A stretch of DNA of 64,000 nt from positions 834,356,033 through 834,420,032 of the forward strand of contig CM062816.1 in the NCBI GenBank assembly GCA_031772625.1. The letters are read 5' to 3'. Under the pieces are notes generated by a model. The model made no database searches, was not told where the DNA came from, and was given only the letters and a program-made list of their open reading frames with translations. Positions within the stretch are counted from its first letter, which is position 1. Each line of letters starts with the position of its first letter. Shown here piece by piece: positions 56,411 to 64,000 of the stretch. This stretch comes from Pinus tabuliformis (Eukaryota; Streptophyta; Pinopsida; Pinales; Pinaceae). Both the position numbers and the translations under genes were made by a program.

Positions 56411-56648
56411 ACGCGGTGAATGTGGAGGATATGGAATATGCGTTGTAGCAGGTGTATAAATCTCAGGCTCAAAAATATCAGACTGAGGTTCATCAATATC
56501 TGGTTAGAAATGGGATTTTTATCTGAAAAGTCTCCAGTATCTTATTCAGTTTGAATGAGTTCAGCAATTTGTAAATTAGTTCCCTCTGAGTGTGACATTA
56601 ATTTATGATTTTGATCAAATTCAGTTTCTGTCAATTCAAGGTCTAGAA

Positions 56649-56981
56649 TGTTAGACCCCTATACTACTAGTATAACCCCTTATTGTTATTAGTACAACCC
56701 CCTTATTATATTGTTGTACCCATGTATTCCCCATATTGTTACTATTGTGCCCCATAGAAGCCCACTATTGTTATTATTGTGCCCTTACATTATTATTGTT
56801 ATGTCGGCTCTAATTATATTATGACCCCTTAGACTCCTATATCTAGAAAGGAGGTCTTGTCATTTGTATCATCTAAGAATTGTTCATTTGTGTAATGTAA
56901 AGGAGGTTTCCCCCTCGAAGAGGCTGAATTCTAAGGCGTCCATCTATCTTTTCTATCTTTTTGTAAGCTGGTTTCATAACA
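56649..56981 (+). repeat. 5' LTR of the chromovirus-type element
   Basis: 333 bp, starting TGTTAGACCCC and ending TTTCATAACA; paired with 59571-59903. It holds internal repeats of TTATTGTTATTAGT-like phrases. Confidence 0.95.
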
Positions 56982-57014
56982 TTTGGTATTAGAGCTTTGG
57001 ATTCTAGGGTTTTC

Positions 57015-57410
57015 GTTGCTCCAAACAGGTCACCGTGACATTTTCACTATAACTTTTTTTTTTGCGACGTTTCAGAAACTAAAAAGAAAACCCATTTTAG
57101 ATAAAATTTCGTTGAACCTTGGGTCCAAATTTTAGAGCTTGTCTCGCTATAGTTTTGAAGATATGATTTGAGGAAGTTATAGTTTTTGCAAGCTCCAAAA
57201 TTTCATCTAAAACAGGTCATCGTGGAATTTTTGCTATAAAATTTTCGGTACAAAGTGTCAGAAGGTAAAACGAAAACCCATTTGAGAAGAAATCTGTCTG
57301 AACCTCGGTTCTGAATTTCAAATCTTGTCTTGCTATATTTTAGGATATATGATTTGAGGAAGTTAGGGTTTTTGCAGACTCCCTAATTACATCTTAAAAG
57401 GGCGACCTTG
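57015..57410. repeat. About 187-bp tandem duplication in the leader
   Basis: Two diverged units begin CAGGTCAYCGTG (near 57027 and 57214), and a partial third begins near 57400. Each contains AAAACCCATTT and ATATGATTTGAGGAAGTTA. They lie in the untranslated leader between the primer-binding site and gag. Confidence 0.75.
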
Positions 57411-57759
57411 GGAAAATCGTCATAACTTTTTCTCTGAGCATCAGATTGAAATTTCGTAAGAAGTTACAGAAATAGGATGGAATGTAGTTTTTTGTGTGTA
57501 TTTTTTAGATCAGAAGGTCAAAACAGTGACACGTGGCACGTCATACAAGTTTGTTATTCTGAAAAGGGGTATAATCAGGTCATCTTGGGAGACTTTGCAT
57601 AACTCTTTCTTGGAGAATCCAATTTCGATCAGACTGGTGACATTCGAAAGAGGACGCAAAGGAATACTGCAAGTCACAATTTTAGAACTGGAAGATCCAA
57701 AATTATAGAGTTACAGTCGTTTCAAGATCAAGCTCCTAAAATCAAGAAAAAGTGAGATG

Positions 57760-58940
57760 AGGAAGTTTGATGACAAGGATCCAGTAAATTGGATACTACA
57801 GATGGAGAAATATTTTGATCTACATGGTGTACCACTGTTACAAAAGGTATGTATTACATCTAATTTTTAGAACTAAATCAATTTTTATGGTATAAAGGGA
57901 TTTGTTCTCGTAAACCACTTGTCACGTGGTCAATTTTCACAGAGGAAATGATAACACATTATGAGGATACAAAGAGAAACACCTTCCTTAGCCCATTGAT
58001 AAATATCAAACAAAAGTGTTCAATGGCAGAGCACATTGAGGACTTTCAAAAATTAAATATAAGGGAAAATGATATTCCATTGAAGCAGAGGATTGATGTC
58101 TCCATAGGGACTTTAAAGGATAACATTCAACATGAGGTTCGTCCTTGGGAACCTAATTCATTGGAGAAGGCATTCAGGTTGGCAAGAAAAGTGGAAAGAA
58201 AAATTATGGAAACAAGGAATTCTACCCCTCACAACTATAAACATGGAAGTGTTGTTTCTCCTAGCCTTCCACGACCTACAAGGGCGACACCACAACAATC
58301 GGAAGAAAAAAGAGAAAAAGGGCTTTGTTACACTTGTGATAGCAAATGCACTAAAGGTCATAAGTGTGCTGAGAAGAAATTATTTTACATAGATTATGAA
58401 GAGGAGGAAGAAAAGGATCAAGAAACATTAAAAGAAGAGGATATACACCAGGAACCAACCCCAGAGAAAGAAGAAATGAATCCGACCATATCTTGTAAAG
58501 CATTGGCAAGAATTACCACTCCTCAAACTCTCAATATAGAAGGACATATCAAGAAGAAAAAGGTTCAAGAAGTGAAAGATCACATCGAGAAAGAAGAAAT
58601 GAATCCAACCGTATCTTGTAATGCGTTAGCCGGAATTACCACTCCTCAAACTATCAAGATAGAAGGACATATCAAGAAGAAAAATGTTCAAGAAGTGAAA
58701 GATCACATTGAGCATCAATAAATGAATCCGACCATATCTTGTAAAGCATCGGAAGAAATTACCACTCCTCAAACTCTCAAGATAGAAGGACATATCAAGA
58801 AGAAAAAGGTTCAAGCAGTGAAAGATCACATCAAGCATCAACAACAAGTTCTCCAACTTTTAAAGGATAATGCCACTTTGGTGCAGAATCAAATGAAACA
58901 ACAGGTAGATCAACATTGTAGTGAAAAATGTTTGATGTAG
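57760..58940 (+). other. Gag region with 41-residue tandem repeats
   Basis: A gag-like part (HIEDFQKLNIREND, LEKAFRLARKVERKI) leads to a knuckle (CYTCDSKCTKGHKCAEKKLF, about 58326-58385) of the chromovirus kind. It is followed by an acidic tract and three 123-bp units starting at 58476, 58599 and 58722, each beginning MNPT(I/V)SC and containing ITTPQT and EGHIKKK. The repeats replace the usual linker into protease. Part of a fossil element. Confidence 0.8.
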
Positions 58941-59570
58941 GTGATTCGGTATTTTTACAGCTACATCTCAAGCAAGCTATTTAAGAGAAGGAAATGTTGG
59001 CAATGCTACATGCACTTAAGAAATGGTGACCTTACCCAATGGGAAGACACTTCAAGGTAAAAATGGATCATGATAGTCTTAAATACTTTTTAGAACAAAT
59101 ATTATCTTTAGAAGAACAAAAAAATGGGTCACAAATATGTTGGGTTATGACTTTGACATCATCAATAGAAAAGGGAAGCAAAATTTGTTAGAGATTCACC
59201 CTCAAGAAAGGATGAGGATGTGGAGGCATTGTTTTGTGCTATTTCTATTATCCAACTAGATTCGATAAACTAAGCAAGGGTTTAAAATGGAAGAAGGATG
59301 AAGAATTGTGGCCACTCATTCAAAAGTTGCATAAGATCCCAATTCAAACAATATTGCCAGAACTTGAAGAGGAAGGAAAAATCATATTGGAACCTGGAGC
59401 AGTCACAGAAACAAGAACCCAATAGCTATGAAATCGATCAATTTCAGAGTATCTCATCAAGTGGAAGAACTTACCCGCTGAAGATTCCACATGGGAGGAC
59501 AAGAATTTTATATAGAAGCGTTAGGAACTACTTAAGCATTGAGGACAACACTTTTTGAAGGGGAGGGGCA

Positions 59571-59903
59571 TGTTAGGCCCCTATACTATTAGTGTAACCC
59601 CTTATTGTTATTAGTACAACCCCCTTATTATATTGGTGTACCCATGTATTCCCCATATTGTTACTATTGTGCCCCATAGAAGCCCACTATTGTTATTATT
59701 GTGCCCTTACATTATTATTGTTATGTCAGCTCTGATTATATTATGACCCCTTAGACTCCTATATATATAAAGGAGGTCTCGTCATTTGTATCATCTAAGA
59801 ATTGTTCATTTGTATAATGTAAAGGAGGTTGCCCCCTCAAAGAGGCTGAATTCCAAGGCGTCCATCTATCTTTTCTATCTTTTTGTGAGCTGGTTTCATA
59901 ACA
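59571..59903 (+). repeat. 3' LTR of the chromovirus-type element
   Basis: 333 bp, directly after the purine tract GAAGGGGAGGGGCA; paired with 56649-56981; followed by the target duplication TAGAA. Confidence 0.95.
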
Positions 59904-60062
59904 TAGAATAGTAGATGTTATCGGTTTATTAGATCCCATCGATTTAGATTTTTCGGTTTTTATCTTTTCTAACTGATTCGGTGTATACTCAGGGGGGTCC
60001 CCGAGTATTCTACGTGATTGTCTTGGCAATTCCACCACAATGAAAATTTTCCAATTGATCAA

Positions 60063-60638
60063 TTACACCTAAACTCTCTAAAAAGTAAAAAAACAACACA
60101 GAAAGTAACAAGCGCTAAAAATCTAGGAGTTCAAACCATACAAACTGACTCTTCACAGAGATCAATAATTATTAGTTGGTGATGAAATCCAATTTCCTAG
60201 TGATCAAGGTGAAAAGATTTATAGAAATGAGCGTTTGGAACCATTTACCGTGACAACATGCTTAATGAAACATTCTTGTGCAAGTAACTATGCTATAAAC
60301 CATCTCGAGCAAAGATTACCCTCCAAAAAGTCCAAGTGAATCTAGTCAACATTTGTTCCAGGTACAATAGGACCTTCCCTCTATCATCACCTTAGGTAGA
60401 GCCCTAGGATTATAGTCACTAAGTTTACCAAATACAAGAATTTTTCTTGGGGGGACAGTCGCAAATTGGACGTACACGCAAGGGAAGAGTAGCAAGCTCA
60501 ATCCACTTGAAGGCTCCTCCACATGATCAATTGTAGGTTTACTTTCAAGTGACCACAAGTACCTTTTGGTACCATTGTAATACCTGCAAATCACTATATC
60601 TAGGCTGATGAAGTGGGTATGATCACTTCATCAGATTC
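60063..60638. other. Unassigned, probably leader of the Tat-type element
   Basis: It lies between the first gag codons seen (about 60062, minus) and the next element. An 82-codon minus-strand open stretch (60594-60346, containing LSLLLFPCVYVQFATVPPRK) may be an extra leader ORF. No family recognised. No LTR or primer-binding site seen. Confidence 0.35.
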
Positions 60639-61731
60639 TGTTGGAATTTCTAAGTCTAACTGTTAGAAACCCTTCACGTACTTTACTGATTTATTCCTAC
60701 CTACTTGTTCTATTAATTAACAAGTTATTTACCATTTAAATATTGGAAATAAATACAAGTACATGCTTAACACATTACAAATCATCAACTGAAGGAAACA
60801 GAAACAAGCACAGAAGTGACATGGTTGTTTTTGGACTAATGTCCCCAGAAAAACCCAATGCGGGAAAACCAGTGTAGCTATATGAGGGTTTGATTTATTA
60901 AGAAGTTTCAGAATACAATTTGGGTGCCAAATCCAGCTCACCCAATAGAGAAAAATCTATATAGTAGTACCTCTCTACTTAGAAGCAGATATTCCGGCTG
61001 AAACCCCAGATAAACACTCCGACAACTTCACAACTCCAATCTGCCCCACGAAACCCCAGCGTTAGCCTCTCTTTGGCCTATCGTCCCAACGTCACTCTGG
61101 CTTGGCCTGTGTCAACCTTTGGAGGCATTGCGTCAGTCCTCTAGCCCTCTGTGTCACTCATGCTGGCCCTTTGAGGCACTGCGCAGCTCTTGGCTGCCTC
61201 TGCGTGAGCCCTAGCTAGCTCTATGTGAACCCTTGGCTGGTTTTATGTCCCTCTCTCTGGCTACTACGCTGATCCTCCCAGTGTTATCTTTGCTTCTCTG
61301 CTTCTGTATTCACTGCCCCTTAGCTGCAACTTTGATCACTCTCTCAACTTTCTCAGCAAACCCAACCCCATAAAGTCGAAATCTTGATCCCTTGGTGTGT
61401 TCTCCAAGTGACCCTCAAGCCTCCTCTTATACTTTTCTCGTTGACAATTCAACGACCGAGATTAAGTCCCTAATCAACGACTAATATTAGATCTAGCTTG
61501 ATCCATGAGTTTTGGACCATTCTAACATAGTTTTATAATAATTCACATTAATATTTTATTTTCCCTAAGTTTAGACTTAGGGACTCCATTAAAAAATATT
61601 AATTATTTTAATATCTCCCAAACTATTTAGAATCTGCCCAAACCCTTTCTGGGTATTGGAGATCTCATGTTCCTTAGCCTCTTCACCAATTTTTGTGGCT
61701 AGAGCACATCCGATGCTACCCCAAATCAACA
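60639..61731 (-). repeat. 3' LTR of the copia gag element
   Basis: 1093 bp in plus reading from TGTTGGAATTTC to CCAAATCAACA. The first 208 bp match 63792-64000. The middle is rich in GCCTCTG/GTGTCA phrases (about 61060-61260). Confidence 0.85.
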
Positions 61732-62351
61732 CTCCCTCTTAGCAAGGACTGTGCTCTAGCAATACTCCTCACTGAGTACCACTGTGATCATTCAACATCA
61801 GTCCCTGTGCTAATGCTAGGCCTACTACCCATCATCTACACTGCTACATCCTATACTACTACCCATGGCCCTGCCACTGCCACTGCTGCATCTGCACTGC
61901 AAGCCCTCTCATCATGTTGCATCGTGTTGTCCATAGCACTGCCATTACTAACTGCTGCACTGCAACTCAGCTATTGAGAGGTAAGTAATTGATATCCCAA
62001 CTCTGACATCTCTGTCAGGCTAGAGACACCCTCGATGCTGAAACTCCCTTTGTCACTAACAAGTTCTCCCTCTCTGACCTTTGCACTGCTACAACAACTC
62101 CATGCATCTCGCACTGTTGCACACCTCTTTGTGCCATCTTGCACTAGTGCAACACTCCCGTGCTTCTTGCACTTTTGCCTCGCGTTTCCCTGAGAATCCT
62201 GCCCTGTAGCTCCCTTTGTCGCTCCATCCACAACCATCTCTACCAACATTGCCAGTACCACTAATATTCTTCGGGGCTCTCGTAGCAAGGTCTAATCCAA
62301 GAGGTTGGGTACCTCGAGGATCCTGCCCCTCATCGCTTGTAGTCTGTCTGA

Positions 62352-63221
62352 CTACAGCTCGATGTCTCCCCACTTTCGCTCAAGTGGTGTGTGCGCACTC
62401 ATGGCACAGTCATCGTTTGTCTCCACTTCCTTCTCTTCCCTTGTTGGCACGGCCTTGGTCTCGGAGGCCTCTCCCTTGCTCTTCTTCCTTGGACACTGGG
62501 TCGCATAATGACCCAACTTCCCACAATGGAAGCATTTGACCTTAGAGAGGTCCTTCTTCTTCCATTTCTCCTGCTTTCCCTCAAATGCTAGGGCAACATC
62601 CACCTCCTCCTCCTTCTTGATTTTGATCCCCTTGTCGCTACTTCTGGCCTTGCTCAGCCTTCTGATCTCTTCTTGGCGAAGGGAAGCTCACATTTCCTCC
62701 CAATATGGAAGGGTCGCCTTGCCCAGTATGCTCTCGACAAACACCTCCCAGTCTTTTGAGACTGCATTCAAGACCATTCTCACCATCAATTCTTGATCCA
62801 ACGTGGCCCTTATGGAAGTTAGCTGATCTCGGATCTCCTTCAATCGATCGATGAAGGGGTCAATCTATTCTATCTTCTGCATATGGTATGATCACAACTA
62901 ATTTTCTAGTAACATCCTTCTCTACACAAAAGTATGCTGGTACAATTTCTTTAGGGCATCCCACATCTCATTTATCGTGTCCTTTTCGTAAATATGTGGT
63001 ACTACATGGTCCTTGACCCCGTCAAGAATGATTCTCTTGGCCCTCACCATTGCCTCCTCGTACTTGTCGTTATTAGCTGGGTCAACTGGGATAGCTATTG
63101 TCCTCAAGGCGAAGCACTTGACACGATTTCTGTCTAGAACAAATATGATTCTGGCCTTCCAGATTATGAATTTTGAGGCTCCGTCCAGTCTGTCCTGGTC
63201 TCTTACCCTGTTCACTACCAT
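62352..63221 (-). pseudogene. Copia gag region
   Basis: Two readable blocks on the minus strand: the N-terminal gag (about 63221-62922) and the CCHC knuckle with Lys/Glu-rich flanks (about 62603-62352). Their order and content fit copia gag, the coat-forming RNA-binding protein. No protease or later pol domain follows before the purine tract. Fossil; broken. Confidence 0.8.
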
Positions 63222-63791
63222 CTCGTTGCTCCTCTACTTCCCTCCTAGAATTTCTTGGTGTGACTGCCTCTGAGCCTCGATTTCCCTCCTGAAGACCCTT
63301 CTGCCAATGTCAAGATGCCCCCACTCCGATCGTTAGTGCAGCTGCACCATTGATCTGGATTTCTCAACTAGAAATCCTCAGTAGCAACTCTCTCCTCCTT
63401 GGCCTTGCCCTGATAGGTATTGTTCTGACTATAGTACCCCACCAACTTCACTTTGCAACTTACCCACAGCCTCCTAAACCCCAACAAACTGAAGGTTAGA
63501 GCTCCTAGGCTTTTCACAATCCTGGCACCAGAAAATCAACTTCCTCAGCCAACTGCATCAGCCCTCGTGGCCTCTGTGTGGCTCTGCGTGAGCTTATCTT
63601 TGCCACCCTCAGCCTCTGTGCTGCCTCTTCTTGGCTCGAACTTGATGATGCAAGCACTGCATCACCCCTTCCTTGCTATTTCTTTGCTAGGAACAAATTC
63701 TGTCACTCAGGATAGTTATTTTCTGTTGTTGCTGCTATACTCGGCTGATGTCCTTAGTTCTCCCGTGATCTGCAACCACGCTCCGATTCCA

Positions 63792-64000
63792 TGTTGGAAT
63801 TTCTAAGTCTAACTGTTAGAAACCCTTCATGCACTTTACTGATTTATTCCTATCTACTTGTTTTGTTAATTAACAAGACATTTACCATGTAAATACTGGA
63901 AATAAATACAAGTACATGCTCAACACATTACAGACCATCAAATGAAGGAAACATAAACAAGCACACAAGTGACATCGTTGTTTTTGGACTAATGTCCCCA
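63792..64000 (-). repeat. 5' LTR of the copia gag element (cut by window end)
   Basis: 208 bp visible, about 92 percent alike to the start of the left LTR, directly next to the primer-binding site. Confidence 0.88.

Larger units (their letters stand above)
56649..59903 (+). mobile_element. Chromovirus-type Ty3/gypsy element with reduced pol
   Basis: The 3255-bp element is bounded by TAGAA (56644-56648, 59904-59908). LTRs: 56649-56981 and 59571-59903, 333 bp each, differing at about 14 sites (about 4 percent). The primer-binding site TGGTATTAGAGC (56984-56995) and a purine tract (59557-59570) fix plus orientation. Inside are a gag region (about 57760-58940), a short RT-RNase H tail (about 58960-59230) and a chromodomain-like segment (YLIKWKNLPAEDSTWED, near 59450). 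Most of pol is absent, so it was mobile only with help. Moderately old. Confidence 0.93.
38429..60062 (-). mobile_element. Tat-type Ty3/gypsy retrotransposon (old host of nested insertions)
   Basis: The minus-strand order is gag (from about 60062, interrupted, then about 56400-54000), protease/linker (53700-52500), RT (52490-51740), RNase H (51612-51145), integrase (50822-49734), a second RNase H-like domain (about 49620-49210), an antisense PMD gene (plus strand, about 47300-48996), purine tract (45493-45507) and 3' LTR (45492 to 38429, interrupted). The dual RNase H and the antisense extra gene point to the Tat group. Two younger elements sit inside it: 38804-44818 in the 3' LTR and 56649-59903 in the gag side. 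The 5' LTR is not seen and may lie beyond the window. It is broken at many places and old. Confidence 0.85.
60639..64000 (-). mobile_element. Ty1/copia element with gag but no recognisable pol (partial)
   Basis: The left LTR is 60639-61731 (1093 bp). The right LTR starts at 63792 and runs off the window. Minus orientation follows from a primer-binding site TGGAATCGGAGC (63791-63780) abutting the right LTR and a purine tract AAGAGGGAG (61740-61732) abutting the left. The 2.05-kb interior encodes a copia gag (about 63221-62922: LDGASKFIIWKARIIFVLD, AKRIILDGVKDHVVPHIYEK) and a knuckle (VKCFHCGKLGHYATQCPRKK, about 62545-62485). RT, RNase H and integrase are absent. The first 208 bp of the LTRs differ at about 16 sites (about 8 percent). 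Old, and broken at some places. Confidence 0.88.

Overview
This is nuclear DNA from a seed plant. The host gene is a plant-type NADP-malic enzyme with many small exons, and the rest is stacked plant LTR retrotransposons, SINEs and AT-rich decayed sequence. Heavy nesting, very old degraded elements and low gene density suit a large repeat-rich genome. A gymnosperm is my best guess, but nothing here proves it.

Layout. 1-2270: decayed Ty1/copia pol (+). 2270-4900: unassigned sequence with a possible solo or 3' LTR. 4904-12469 (-): the only clear host gene, a cytosolic-type NADP-dependent malic enzyme. Eighteen exons can be placed to the base; the usual last exon (about 28 codons) is not found. 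13.0-18.1 kb: AT-rich DNA with local duplications, a 243-bp foldback and a duplicated SINE. 18.05-29.8 kb: two old copies of an unrecognised repeat. The second is split by a SINE and by a 6.4-kb LTR element (21289-27665) whose interior encodes coiled-coil, G-patch and zinc-knuckle segments instead of gag-pol. 30.5-35.1 kb (-): a very old Ty3/gypsy relic. 35.1-38.4 kb: nothing recognised.

38.4-60.1 kb is the most interesting part. A large minus-strand Ty3/gypsy element of the Tat kind occupies it: gag, protease, RT, RNase H, integrase, then a second RNase H-like domain, then a plus-strand (antisense) gene of the plant mobile domain (PMD) family, then a polypurine tract and 3' LTR. That 3' LTR is split by a much younger 6015-bp relative (38804-44818, TSD ATAAG, LTRs differing at about 3 of 1066 sites). 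The young element has lost gag-pol but keeps the antisense PMD gene as an open two-coding-exon frame. A 3255-bp chromovirus-type element (56649-59903, TSD TAGAA) sits in the gag side of the old element. 60639 to the window end is a minus-strand Ty1/copia element with a gag region but no recognisable pol.

Together, at least three non-autonomous LTR elements of different families are present, two of them carrying non-retroviral protein domains. The PMD gene occurs in both a gag-pol-bearing element and its stripped-down relative, with the same antisense orientation, TATA-like box and 5'-UTR intron.
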